64,000 bases of DNA from an uncultured Christensenellaceae bacterium (GCA_910588425.1 CAJUPM010000002.1:9642-73641); one strand, 5' to 3'. Shown: positions 34,441 to 42,120, numbered from the stretch's first letter. The notes: generated by a model not told the origin, from the sequence alone. Program-made: numbers and translations.

Positions 34441-34572
34441 AAGATAAGGTACCTCCTCTTTGGGTTTACAGATTCATTTTAGGGGATTGCAAACCTTCTG
34501 TCAATGAACCGGGCATAATTTCCCGGCGCACAGAATAAGAATGAGTAGAATAAAACAAAAGGAGAAACTGCC

Positions 34573-34872
34573 ATGAGCGGATATGAAGAAATCAGGAGAC
34601 TCGATGCCCGGCCGCATAAAGTGATCATCGAGGGCAGGGAGCGCATTACCATTACCTCGGTTGAGGATGTGGATAGCTTCAACGAAAATGAGGTGATTTT
34701 CCTCACCGGGCTTGGGATGATGACGGTCATCGGAGAAGAGCTGCATATTGCAAAGCTGAACCTGGAAGAGGGAGAGCTTGTGATAGACGGGCAAATCCAG
34801 GCGGCGGACTACGCCGATCACGAGGAGATCCGCATGAACAAGGGCGGGATTTTCTCCAAGATTTTTAAATAA
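34573..34872 (+). CDS. yabP: Sporulation protein YabP
   Basis: A 99-residue beta-rich protein needed for normal spore coat or cortex formation in Bacillus. HKVIIEGRERITITSVEDVDSFNENEVIFLTGLGMMTVIGEELHIAKLN is the YabP/YqfC-type fold, abbreviated here by its parts EGRERITITSVEDV and LGMMTVIGEELHI. AAAGGAG precedes the ATG. Its stop overlaps the start of yabQ by one base, the conserved yabP-yabQ-divIC order. A sporulation promoter could not be identified by eye. Confidence 0.93.
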   Translation: MSGYEEIRRLDARPHKVIIEGRERITITSVEDVDSFNENEVIFLTGLGMMTVIGEELHIAKLNLEEGELVIDGQIQAADYADHEEIRMNKGGIFSKIFK

Positions 34873-35195
34873 TGGAAGGCACATTAAGCCAGCCCTATCT
34901 CTTTGCGGCGGCGATGTATGTCGGGATACTGGGGGCGGCAATTTACTTCTTGCTCTCCTGGCTTGGAAAGATTCTGCAAAAGCGGGCATGGCAGATCGTC
35001 CTGGATATTCTCTACTCTCTTTTGGTGCTAGCCGCTATGGCAGGCATGCTCTATCTGGTAGCGGATTTAAAGGTCAGGGGTTTCTATTTCATCGGTGCTG
35101 GGCTTGGTTTTGCCATTTATTGCCTGGGAATAAAGCCTGCGCTGGGCTGCATTTGTAAACTTCTCAGGCCCAGGGGAAAATCAAAGAGCAAATAG
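34872..35195 (+). CDS. yabQ: Spore cortex protein YabQ
   Basis: A 107-residue membrane protein with three to four spans (YLFAAAMYVGILGAAIYFLL, IVLDILYSLLVLAAMAGMLY and GFYFIGAGLGFAIYCLG) and a basic tail RPRGKSKSK. The family is needed for cortex synthesis and sits in the outer forespore membrane in Bacillus. The ATG overlaps the stop codon of yabP (TAATG), so the two are translationally coupled. No ribosome site is separate from the end of yabP. Confidence 0.9.
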   Translation: MEGTLSQPYLFAAAMYVGILGAAIYFLLSWLGKILQKRAWQIVLDILYSLLVLAAMAGMLYLVADLKVRGFYFIGAGLGFAIYCLGIKPALGCICKLLRPRGKSKSK

Positions 35196-35225
35196 TTGAC
35201 AAAGCATAGCAAAAACCTCTAATAT
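35196..35225 (+). promoter_or_regulatory. Promoter of divIC
   Basis: TTGACA (perfect -35), 18-base spacer, TAATAT. It starts about 35232, inside the loop of the inverted repeat at 35212-35252. Confidence 0.65.
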
Positions 35226-35252
35226 AGAGTTAAACTCCGATTTAGAGGTTTT
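35212..35252 (+). repeat. Inverted repeat masking the divIC ribosome site
   Basis: AAAACCTCTAA (35212-35222) pairs with TTAGAGGTTTT (35242-35252), 11 perfect pairs. The right arm contains the AGAGG ribosome site of divIC, and T residues follow, so it may also end yabQ transcripts. Confidence 0.7.
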
Positions 35253-35256
35253 TCGT

Positions 35257-35685
35257 ATGCAGGAAAGAAACGCTGCTCCGGCAGAAGAGATAAAAGAAGA
35301 GTGTGCAAGCCAAGAAAAGGCGCAGAAAAGGCCCGCATGGCGCCTTTCTCAAAGGAAAAAAGCGCTGATCCGCTGGGCGATTTTGGGTGTTGTGGTTGTC
35401 TATGCGGGCATTACGCTGGCCATGCAGCAGCGCACGATTAGTATGCAAAAGCAGGAAGCCAAAGAATTGCAGCAGAGGCAGGAACAAATGCAGCAGGATT
35501 TGGAATTTCTGAAGGAGAAAGAGGCTTATACCGGAACGGATGCCTATATCGAGCGGGCGGCCAGAGAGAAATTTGGCTGGGTCAAAGACGGGGAGATCAT
35601 CTTCCGCAAACAGGAAGAAACTCAGGGCGGCGGGGATGCCGCTGCGCCCTCCGAACCGGTCTCCAGCGCGCCTGCGGAGGAATAG
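35257..35685 (+). CDS. divIC: Septum formation initiator DivIC/FtsB family
   Basis: A 142-residue bitopic protein of the division machine. A charged cytoplasmic tail (about 1-37), one membrane span (IRWAILGVVVVYAGITLAM) and an outer leucine/glutamine coiled coil (SMQKQEAKELQQRQEQMQQDLE) are followed by the conserved TDAYIERAAREKFGWVKDGEIIF. A low-complexity tail ends it. AGAGG precedes the ATG by 8 bases and is the right arm of an inverted repeat. The yabP-yabQ-divIC arrangement confirms the call. Confidence 0.92.
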   Translation: MQERNAAPAEEIKEECASQEKAQKRPAWRLSQRKKALIRWAILGVVVVYAGITLAMQQRTISMQKQEAKELQQRQEQMQQDLEFLKEKEAYTGTDAYIERAAREKFGWVKDGEIIFRKQEETQGGGDAAAPSEPVSSAPAEE

Positions 35686-35690
35686 GAGCG

Positions 35691-36578
35691 ATGCAAAAAG
35701 AGTTTGCCATTGATATTGGGACAAATTCCATTCGCCTGCTTTATGCCGAAATAGAGCAGGGCAAGTTGCATACCGTCAAAAAGCTGGTCAATACCGTGCG
35801 CACGGGTGAAGGCGTCAATGCCAGCGGCAGATTATGCGAGGCGGCCATCCGGCGGACGGTTGAGGGCATTGCCGAATTTGTGCGCCAGGCAAAGCAGTGG
35901 GGTGCAGAAGAAGTTTTGGCGTTTGCCACCAGCGCTGTGCGCGATGCGCAGAACGGCCGGGCATTCGTAGAGCGCGTTTGGCAGGAGTGCGGCGTTAAGG
36001 TGCAGATTTTGCAGGGAGAGCAGGAAGCCGTCTGCGGAATCACGGGAGCACTGGGCGGAAAAGAGCAGGGCGCCATCATCGATATCGGCGGCGGCAGCAC
36101 GGAAGTCGCGGTAATGCGGCAGGGAAAGCTGGCCAGCGCAGACAGCGTCAATATCGGCTGTGTCCGCGGGCTGGAGCTTTTTGCGGAAGAGGAATACGAA
36201 AAGCTGATCGCATGGGCAAAAGAGGCTTTTTTGGAATTAAATCTGAAGGAATTGCCCAAACTATATGCGATAGGCGGAACGGCAACAGCTCTGGCCGCCA
36301 TCGACCTCGGGCTGGAAACATATGATCCAGGCAAAGTCGATGGGCACGAGATTGCGGCGCAGCGCCTGGAAGCTCTGATGGGCGAGATTTTGGGGCTTTC
36401 AAAGCAGGAGCGCATCCAGCGGATGTGCCTGGATGGCGGCCGCGCGGAAGTCATCGTATATGGCCTTGCGGTGCTGCTGGGATTTTGCCGGGCTTACCGT
36501 GTTTCAGAGATTACCGTGAGCGAGGCGGATAACCTGGAAGGGTATGTTTTGCTGAGACGCGTGGGGGCGCTGTCGTGA
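35691..36578 (+). CDS. Ppx/GppA-type phosphatase
   Basis: A 295-residue member of the ASKHA exopolyphosphatase and pppGpp phosphatase family. FAIDIGTNSIRLLYAEI is the phosphate 1 loop, TSAVRDAQNG a conserved turn, LQGEQEAVCGITGAL the catalytic glutamate area and IIDIGGGSTEVAV the phosphate 2 loop; YAIGGTATALAAI and DGHEI follow. It has the short length of a single Ppx core without the HD domain. Whether it cleaves polyphosphate or (p)ppGpp is open. AGGAG precedes the ATG, five bases after divIC, hence cotranscribed. Confidence 0.9.
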   Translation: MQKEFAIDIGTNSIRLLYAEIEQGKLHTVKKLVNTVRTGEGVNASGRLCEAAIRRTVEGIAEFVRQAKQWGAEEVLAFATSAVRDAQNGRAFVERVWQECGVKVQILQGEQEAVCGITGALGGKEQGAIIDIGGGSTEVAVMRQGKLASADSVNIGCVRGLELFAEEEYEKLIAWAKEAFLELNLKELPKLYAIGGTATALAAIDLGLETYDPGKVDGHEIAAQRLEALMGEILGLSKQERIQRMCLDGGRAEVIVYGLAVLLGFCRAYRVSEITVSEADNLEGYVLLRRVGALS

Positions 36579-36593
36579 GTTTTGAAAAATCTC

Positions 36594-36622
36594 TTGACAT
36601 TGGGCCGCTCATATCATATAAT
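36594..36622 (+). promoter_or_regulatory. Consensus promoter of tRNA-fMet
   Basis: TTGACA, 17-base spacer and TATAAT: both hexamers are perfect, 31 bases before the tRNA. Confidence 0.92.
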
Positions 36623-36652
36623 AATAAATGTCGTAGTAATGCGAGATAATAA

Positions 36653-36729
<77 letters not shown>

Positions 36730-36734
36730 ATTCT

Positions 36735-36763
36735 GGAGCAAAGCTTTCTTTGCTCCATTTTTT
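36735..36763 (+). terminator. Terminator of tRNA-fMet
   Basis: GGAGCAAAG pairs with CTTTGCTCC; ATTTTTT follows. The same stem sequence is reused after the second tRNA. Confidence 0.9.
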
Positions 36764-36857
36764 ATATCGAATATCTATCTGATTTTTGCATCTGACAGAA
36801 TTTTTATAAGGCACTATGTGCGGCTCCCTATAAAAAGAGAAAAGGCTGAGCGGAAAT

Positions 36858-36889
36858 AAAAGAGCCCCTGCCAAGGCAAGGGCTCTTTT
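36858..36889 (-). terminator. Terminator of the L,D-transpeptidase gene
   Basis: AAAAGAGCCC-TGCC pairs with GGCA-GGGCTCTTTT. It abuts the stop codon of the minus-strand gene. The 95 bases between it and the tRNA terminator show nothing else. Confidence 0.85.
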
Positions 36890-37710
36890 CAGCCAAGAGA
36901 TTTTTTCAGATCTTCGATGTTCCAGGTATCCGTTTGAGGCGTTTTTCCAGGCTCCAATTTGGGGCGCTCTTCTGGGAGCGGCGCAATGGTGAGCTGTTCT
37001 TTAATGCCGGCGCAGACGCTGTCATCTTCCGAGCCTTCGCGGATCTCAATTTCTGTTCCCGGGGCGATATGGTAAAAAATCCATCTGGCATCCGGGACGA
37101 GCAGGCGGATGCAGCCATGAGAATCCCGGGTGCCGAGCTTCTCATAGGAGCCGACGGTATATTCCGAGGCATCTTCCGCCGAATACAGAATCGAGTGAAA
37201 ATAGATTTCTCCGGTGATCTGCGTCCAGTACTGCGCGTATACGTCGTCTATCTGGAATTTTTGAAAACGCACCCGGTCGTCATCGGCTTCGTATGTCCCG
37301 ATCGGGGTGGGCGTTTTCTCCGAACCAGTTGTGCAGAGCATATAGCGCTCGGGGACGGTGTACTCTCCGGCCTCATCTTTGGAATAGGCGATCACAACCT
37401 GATGATACACATCCACGACGATCTTATATGTCCCTTTTTCCGGGAATTTTTCCGGGATTTCATCAATGCCGTTATCTCCAACCAGCTCAGCAAATTCCAT
37501 CCTCGTGGTCGGCGCCAGCTCGGCAAAAGTCCGCTCCTGCGAGGGGGAGGGCTTTGGAGCCGGTGCCGGGGCCGCGCTTTGCGGGCTGGTTTGCCCGGGT
37601 GAGGCCGCAGGCGCGCTGGAGGGCGGGAGTGGCTTTTTCGCCGAACAGCCGGCTGCTATGATAAGCATCAGAAATGCCAATGTGCCTAAAAATACTTGTC
37701 TCAGTCTCAT
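36889..37710 (-). CDS. L,D-transpeptidase lipoprotein (YkuD domain)
   Basis: A 273-residue lipoprotein that would form 3-3 cross-links in peptidoglycan or attach proteins to it. The signal ends in AAGC (cysteine 22); a proline/alanine/serine linker (30-60) reaches into the wall. The catalytic domain starts near residue 95 (YKIVVDVYHQVVIAYSKD) and has the motif DSHGCIRLL with H198 and C200; the other histidine lies in YFHSI (H172). A glutamate/proline tail follows. AGGTGA precedes the ATG. It is placed between the two Met tRNAs on the opposite strand. Confidence 0.9.
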   Translation of the reverse strand: MRLRQVFLGTLAFLMLIIAAGCSAKKPLPPSSAPAASPGQTSPQSAAPAPAPKPSPSQERTFAELAPTTRMEFAELVGDNGIDEIPEKFPEKGTYKIVVDVYHQVVIAYSKDEAGEYTVPERYMLCTTGSEKTPTPIGTYEADDDRVRFQKFQIDDVYAQYWTQITGEIYFHSILYSAEDASEYTVGSYEKLGTRDSHGCIRLLVPDARWIFYHIAPGTEIEIREGSEDDSVCAGIKEQLTIAPLPEERPKLEPGKTPQTDTWNIEDLKKSLG

Positions 37711-37828
37711 ATTGATTCACCTGTCTTGCGATGATTTTTTCTTATTGTCTCCCAAAAAAGAAAATATTTGCATGATAGTCTCAAATATTTCCTGACATAC
37801 TCAAAATTTTTAAATACGAGGGGAGAAT

Positions 37829-37903
37829 ATGATGATGCAGAAAATGGCAAAATTTATTTGGACAATGCTTGACTTTAGAGAAGAGACTGGATATAATAAA
37901 TAA
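37829..37903 (+). CDS. Possible 24-residue peptide before tRNA-Met
   Basis: A short frame of 24 codons, MMMQKMAKFIWTMLDFREET at its start, follows a good ribosome site, GAGGGGAG, four bases before the ATG. It overlaps the tRNA-Met promoter (37869-37897), so the same bases would serve both. No relative is known to me and composition alone could explain it. The gap 37711-37916 has nothing else but the divergent start of the transpeptidase gene. Confidence 0.25.
   Translation: MMMQKMAKFIWTMLDFREETGYNK
37869..37897 (+). promoter_or_regulatory. Promoter of tRNA-Met
   Basis: TTGACT, 17-base spacer, TATAAT, 20 bases before the tRNA. Confidence 0.9.
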
Positions 37904-37916
37904 GGAATTTGAGTTT

Positions 37917-37993
37917 GGCGGCGTAGCTCAGTTGGCTAGAGCAATCGGTTCATACCCGGTCGGTCATCTGTTCGAGTCAGATCGCCGCTACCA
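37917..37993 (+). tRNA. Elongator tRNA-Met (CAT)
   Basis: A 77-base tRNA with encoded CCA and anticodon CAT at 37951-37953. The acceptor stem GGCGGCG/CGCCGCT pairs fully, unlike the initiator, and the body resembles the elongator Met form of Bacillus rather than the lysidine-modified Ile form. Confidence 0.92.
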
Positions 37994-37996
37994 CGT

Positions 37997-38026
37997 CGGA
38001 GCAAAGTACGCTTTGCTCCGTTTTTC
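37997..38026 (+). terminator. Terminator of tRNA-Met
   Basis: CGGAGCAAAG pairs with CTTTGCTCCG around loop TACG, then TTTTT. Confidence 0.9.
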
Positions 38027-38152
38027 TTTTGCAAAGAAAAACATCCGCCCGCTCCCTTGCTCCTCCTTTTCCGCAAAAAGTCACGCTTGGCTCACCTGCT
38101 CAGTTGCAAGCACCCTCGCGACGGCTCGCTGTCGCTACCAACTTTTTGCGGG
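38020..38152. repeat. Structured inverted-repeat element with three-way-junction layout
   Basis: A hairpin GTTTTTCTTT/AAAGAAAAAC (38020-38042) is followed by an 11-pair perfect inverted repeat, CCGCAAAAAGT (38071-38081) with ACTTTTTGCGG (38141-38151). Between the arms are two smaller stems, GCTTG/CAAGC (38085-38111) and GCGAC/GTCGC (38118-38135). The region 38027-38350 has no credible gene; frames through it are composition artefacts. Confidence 0.5.
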
Positions 38153-38241
38153 TAACGCGCCTGCGGCATGTTTGGAAGATAAAAAGATACAGTTCATTTT
38201 TGGTAGGCCAATCCATGTCGTGAAGGACTTCGCGATCATAG

Positions 38242-38272
38242 TCCCGTTCGGATAAACCGAACGGGATTTTTT
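38242..38272 (+). terminator. Orphan Rho-independent terminator
   Basis: TCCCGTTCGG, loop ATAAA, CCGAACGGGA, then six T residues. A smaller stem TCGTGAAG/CTTCGCGA lies just before it. No gene ends here, so it may close a short RNA. Confidence 0.75.
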
Positions 38273-38301
38273 ACGCTTTGTCATCGCTCCTCATTGTGCA
38301 C

Positions 38302-38331
38302 AAAAGCCCCTGGCACGCACCAGGGGCTTTG
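38302..38331 (-). terminator. Terminator of the MFS transporter gene
   Basis: AAAGCCCCTGG pairs with CCAGGGGCTTT, 20 bases past the stop codon of the minus-strand gene. Confidence 0.85.
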
Positions 38332-38350
38332 ATATTGATTTGGTTTTGAT

Positions 38351-39574
38351 CTATGCGGCGGTTTGCTTGCGGCGGGAGAGGTAGATCCCCTGAACTCCGA
38401 GGATAGAAACCACGCTGAACACTGCATAGCAGAGGTATGCCGGGATATAGCTGCCGGTGATATCTGCCAAAATGCCGGGGAAGGATTCGAACAGCAGCGA
38501 ACCGGCGCGATTAAAAAGCTGAATGCGCTGTAAGACGACGCTGTAGCTGCGGGAATCCGAGAAATCCAGCGCCCACATGGAGAAACCGATGGTGGAAAGA
38601 GGGAGGCCCAGGCCGCGCAGCGCCATAGAGATGAATAGGATGCTGGTATTTTGCGTAAAAGCAAAGCAGCAAAGAATGTGCCCCAGGATGACAGAAACAC
38701 CGAACAGGTAGTTGGAGCGGTAGGTGCCCAGGCGATCTGTGATGCAGCCATAGAGGAATTTGCCCACAGAGAGCAGCAGTCCAAACAACGAGAGTGCGAA
38801 GGCAATGGTCATAGGCGGATACCCTTCTGTCGTAAACAGCAAAGTAATGTTATTGTCTCCAGAGGAGGAAACAGCACTGAACAAGATGACAAAAAGCCCC
38901 AGCAAAATCCAGCTTTTTTTGCTCAAAGGCGGCGCGGAGGGCCGGAGCACTTTTGCCTCTTCCTCCTCCCGATGCTCCAGGCCATATGGTGCCAGCTGCA
39001 TCTGAGAGGGGTCGTTGCGCAGCAGGAAAAAAATGAGAATGCCGGGAAGCAGCATGCACCCGGCTTGCAGGAAGAACGCCGCCTGCATACTGCTGTTTTC
39101 GATTATGGATGTGATGATAGAAGGGAAAATGATAGAAGCGATGCCCGAACCAATGCTGCAAATGCTCAGCGCCAACGCCTTTTTACGGGCAAACCAGCGA
39201 TCAATGATCAGGGAAATGGGGAACATCGACCCAAGGCCATAGCCGATGCCGGCAAATGCGGCGGCGGTATAGAAGCCTGCGATAGATTTGGAGAGGCCGA
39301 AGATAACATAAGAGAAAACGCAGATGAGGATGGCGATGCCCGTTCCCAGCCGAATATTGAACTTTTGATAAAAAGGCCGGATGAAGCACATGGCGACGAG
39401 GGAAAACAGGCAGCGGATGGTCGTGATCATGGCGCACTGCGTATTGGAAAAGCCCAGCTGCGCGATGATATAGGGTCGGTAGACCGAGAACACATTCGCG
39501 ATTAATCCCATGGTGGTAAAGAGCAGCAGAGTGCAGCCCAGGCAGATGATCCAGCCGTAATGCGGTTTTTTCAT
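38351..39574 (-). CDS. Major facilitator superfamily transporter
   Basis: A 407-residue carrier with twelve spans. WIICLGCTLLLFTTMGLIANVFSVYRPYI opens it in the style of oxalate/formate-antiporter and monocarboxylate relatives; the central loop (about 190-215) is charged and loop 2-3 lacks a clean GxxxDRxGRR motif (RPFYQKFNIRLGTG), but the mirror loop CITDRLGTYRSN fits. The solute cannot be told from sequence. The start is the ATG of MKKPHYGW, seven bases after AGGGA; an ATG 15 bases earlier lacks a ribosome site. It diverges from a LysR gene that may control it. Confidence 0.88.
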   Translation of the reverse strand: MKKPHYGWIICLGCTLLLFTTMGLIANVFSVYRPYIIAQLGFSNTQCAMITTIRCLFSLVAMCFIRPFYQKFNIRLGTGIAILICVFSYVIFGLSKSIAGFYTAAAFAGIGYGLGSMFPISLIIDRWFARKKALALSICSIGSGIASIIFPSIITSIIENSSMQAAFFLQAGCMLLPGILIFFLLRNDPSQMQLAPYGLEHREEEEAKVLRPSAPPLSKKSWILLGLFVILFSAVSSSGDNNITLLFTTEGYPPMTIAFALSLFGLLLSVGKFLYGCITDRLGTYRSNYLFGVSVILGHILCCFAFTQNTSILFISMALRGLGLPLSTIGFSMWALDFSDSRSYSVVLQRIQLFNRAGSLLFESFPGILADITGSYIPAYLCYAVFSVVSILGVQGIYLSRRKQTAA

Positions 39575-39654
39575 GCAATGTTCCCTCATTCCTGCAATAT
39601 AATCTCAACCATAGTATAAAGGATGGGAAATATTTGTAAAATTGATTTTTTTAT

Positions 39655-39686
39655 CTTATAATATAAAGAAAACTTATATTATTAAG
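39655..39686. promoter_or_regulatory. Palindromic pair in the MFS/LysR gap
   Basis: CTTATAATATAAAG and CTTATATTATTAAG, four bases apart, are near inverted copies of each other. They lie just before the LysR gene; LysR proteins usually bind such AT-rich dyads in the divergent gap. It also overlaps possible -10 boxes. Confidence 0.45.
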
Positions 39687-39694
39687 GTGTTTGC

Positions 39695-40600
39695 ATGAAT
39701 TACGCAGAAATAGAGGGGTTTTTGGCCATCGTGCAAAATGGCTCTATGACCAGGGCGGCGCAGAAACTGTTTATTACACAGCCGACTTTAAGCAACCGCA
39801 TCCACGCGCTGGAGGAGGAGCTTGGGGAGCGGCTTGTCCTGCGAGGCAAGGGAGTGCGGGAAATTCGGCTCACAGATGCGGGCAAGCAGTTTATCCCCAT
39901 CGCGGAAAAATGGCAGAATCTATGGAAAGAGAGCAGGTATATCGGCGCCAGGCAGGAGAGAAAGCCTATCCATATCGCGGCCATTTCCAGCATCAACATG
40001 TATTTTATGCCGCGCGTTTATCAGCAGTTTATGGAGCAGACCCAGTCTCGCTATATCTCGCTGAGCACTTGCCCTTCTTATGATATTTACCATCGGGTGG
40101 AAAGCGGGCAGGCGCAGATCGGCTTTATCGGCACGACCATGTATGCTGGGCGCGTGCTGACGGCGCCGCTGTTTCAGGAGCGGATGACGCTGGTCTGCAA
40201 CAGCGAGAGCAGCTATCAGGGCAGCGTCTCGCCCAGGCAGCTGGACGTTGGGCATGAGATTAAGCTGGATTGGTGCCCGCAGTTCACGCAGTGGCATGAA
40301 TACTGGTTCGGCGCGCAGGCGCTGCCCTGGATTTATATCGACGATACGCTGATTTTGGAGCAGCTGCTGGAGGTGCCGGGCAGCTGGGCGGTCGTGCCCG
40401 TTTCCATCGCGGAGGCGCTTTGCAAGAAAAGGACCGTGCGCCAATGCGCGCTGCAGGAAGGGCCGGCGGATCGCATCATCTATCTGCTGACGCACCCGGC
40501 GCATCAGTTGCCCAAGGAGACTGCGGTTTTGCTGGAGCAGATGCACAGCGCCGTGCGGCAATACCAGGGCATTTCCTGGCTGCATCCCATTGGTGCATGA
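39695..40600 (+). CDS. LysR-family transcriptional regulator
   Basis: A 301-residue regulator. The N-terminal winged helix reads AEIEGFLAIVQNGSMTRAAQ followed by KLFITQPTLSNRIHALEEEL, the LysR DNA-binding pattern. A linker helix and a periplasmic-binding-protein-like effector domain (about 90-300) follow, with HIAAISSINMYFMPRVYQQF and VESGQAQIGFIGT. AAGGTG precedes the ATG. It is divergent from the MFS transporter, so the simplest inference is ligand-dependent control of that transporter. The ligand is unknown. Confidence 0.92.
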   Translation: MNYAEIEGFLAIVQNGSMTRAAQKLFITQPTLSNRIHALEEELGERLVLRGKGVREIRLTDAGKQFIPIAEKWQNLWKESRYIGARQERKPIHIAAISSINMYFMPRVYQQFMEQTQSRYISLSTCPSYDIYHRVESGQAQIGFIGTTMYAGRVLTAPLFQERMTLVCNSESSYQGSVSPRQLDVGHEIKLDWCPQFTQWHEYWFGAQALPWIYIDDTLILEQLLEVPGSWAVVPVSIAEALCKKRTVRQCALQEGPADRIIYLLTHPAHQLPKETAVLLEQMHSAVRQYQGISWLHPIGA

Positions 40601-40611
40601 AATGGGAAAAC

Positions 40612-40641
40612 TTGACAAGCTGTTTTGAAAAAGAGTATGCT
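40612..40641 (+). promoter_or_regulatory. Promoter of the YbaK gene
   Basis: TTGACA, 18-base spacer, TATGCT. Confidence 0.6.
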
Positions 40642-40682
40642 GATAACGGCTTTTGATCAGAATACGAAAGGGATGAAACGAG

Positions 40683-41159
40683 ATGTCGCTGCAAAAGGCA
40701 AAAGAGCATTTGAGTAAATTTGGGTTGGCGGATAAAATACTGGAGTTTGACGTCTCCAGCGCAACGGTAGACTTGGCGGCGCAGGCGCTGGGCTGTGAGC
40801 CAAAGCGCATCGCCAAGACGCTTTCCTTTGAACTGGGGGAAGGGTGCATCCTCATTGTAATGGCGGGCGATGCGAAAATCGATAACCCCAAATTTAAGGC
40901 GGAATTTGGGTGCAAGGCCAAGATGCTGGCGCCTGCTGATGCGGAGCGGCTGATCGGCCATGCTGTGGGCGGCGTCTGCCCCTTTGGCATAAACGAGGGT
41001 GTGCAAGTTTATCTGGATGAATCTCTGCGGCGGTTCGAGACGGTTTTTCCCGCCTGCGGCAGCAGCAACAGCGCCATTGAGCTGAGCATCCCCATGCTGG
41101 AGGAATGCAGCATGGCGAGAAAATGGGTGAATGTTGGCAAAGGATGGCAGGAAGTGTAA
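40683..41159 (+). CDS. YbaK/EbsC-type aminoacyl-tRNA deacylase
   Basis: A 158-residue single-domain editing protein that removes wrongly attached amino acids from tRNA. EFDVSSATVDLAAQALGCEP is followed by RIAKTLSFEL with the conserved lysine, LIVMAGDAKIDNPKF, then GHAVGGVCPFGI, all family features; the serine/glycine GSSNSAIEL near the C-terminus fits. Which amino acid is removed (cysteine, proline or other) is not settled by sequence. AAAGGGATG lies before the ATG. It has its own promoter. Confidence 0.92.
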   Translation: MSLQKAKEHLSKFGLADKILEFDVSSATVDLAAQALGCEPKRIAKTLSFELGEGCILIVMAGDAKIDNPKFKAEFGCKAKMLAPADAERLIGHAVGGVCPFGINEGVQVYLDESLRRFETVFPACGSSNSAIELSIPMLEECSMARKWVNVGKGWQEV

Positions 41160-41247
41160 GTTTATAGATTGTTTATTGCAATACACATGTAGATTTGTTA
41201 AAATAATTGTTACAAGTCTATTGTAAAATAACATTGGAGGAGTGCCC

Positions 41248-42078
41248 ATGGAATATGCGATCGTTGCGGATAGCAGCTGCGATATGACGCCGGAGCTGCG
41301 TGAAAGGCTGGGCGTGGTAACGGCTCCCCTGACGTTGACGCTGGGGGAACAACATTTTATCGATGATGATGCGCTGGATTTGCCCGAATATATGAAGCAG
41401 ATGCGCTCATTTTCCGGCGTGCCCACCTCTGCCGCCCCTTCGCCCGAGCGATACCGCGACGGCTTTTTGACGGCGGAAAAAGCCTTTGGCATTACGCTTT
41501 CCGGAAACCTCTCCGGCTCCTATGCCAGCGCGGTGGTGGGGAAGAACCTGGCCGAAGAGCAGGGCGGGGATGTGCATGTGTTCGATTCCAAGAGTGCGTC
41601 TGCCGGGGAAATCCTGGTTGCCATCAAAACCCGGGCGCTCATCGCGCTGGGCAAAACCAAGGAAGAGATCATCACTTCCGTCGAGGCTTTTATCAAACGC
41701 ATGAAAACCTTCTTCGTTTTGGAGGATCTGGAAAACCTCATCAAAAACGGCAGAATGAGCAAAATCAAAGGGCGCATTATCTCGGCGCTCAACATCCGGC
41801 CGCTTTTGGGCTCGGACGGCGACGGGAACATCGCGCTGTATTCCATTGCCCGGGGCGAGAAGCAGTCCATCGAGAAGATGGCGCGCACAGTAGCGGAAAG
41901 CGAAGTGGAGACGGATGGGCAGACGGCTGTGATCACGCACTGCAACAACGAGCCCTTCGCCATGCGGCTCAAACAGCTGTTGGAAGAGCGGTATTCCTTT
42001 GCGGAAGTGCTGGTTGTGCCCACAAGAGGGCTAAGCTCCATGTATGCCAATGAGAAGGGCGTCATTTTGGCTTTCTAA
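41248..42078 (+). CDS. DegV family fatty-acid-binding protein
   Basis: A 276-residue two-domain protein of the DegV/FakB group, which binds a fatty acid for phosphorylation by a FakA kinase elsewhere. AIVADSSCDMTPE, then GVPTSAAPSPERY and GITLSGNLSGSYASA (the SGNLSGTY-type fatty-acid carboxylate site), and RMSKIKG are typical. The ATG at 41248 follows TTGGAGG; a GTG six bases earlier is too close to that site. No FakA gene is in the window. Confidence 0.93.
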   Translation: MEYAIVADSSCDMTPELRERLGVVTAPLTLTLGEQHFIDDDALDLPEYMKQMRSFSGVPTSAAPSPERYRDGFLTAEKAFGITLSGNLSGSYASAVVGKNLAEEQGGDVHVFDSKSASAGEILVAIKTRALIALGKTKEEIITSVEAFIKRMKTFFVLEDLENLIKNGRMSKIKGRIISALNIRPLLGSDGDGNIALYSIARGEKQSIEKMARTVAESEVETDGQTAVITHCNNEPFAMRLKQLLEERYSFAEVLVVPTRGLSSMYANEKGVILAF

Positions 42079-42090
42079 ACAGAGACGAGA

Positions 42091-42120
42091 GACGGCAGGC
42101 ATAAGCCTGCCGTCTTTTTA
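42091..42120 (+). terminator. Rho-independent terminator after degV-like gene
   Basis: GACGGCAGGC, loop ATAA, GCCTGCCGTC, TTTTT. Confidence 0.92.

Noticed and set aside
37869..38255. A 128-codon frame through tRNA-Met
   Set aside because: Its first part is the translation of the tRNA itself, a well-known false protein.
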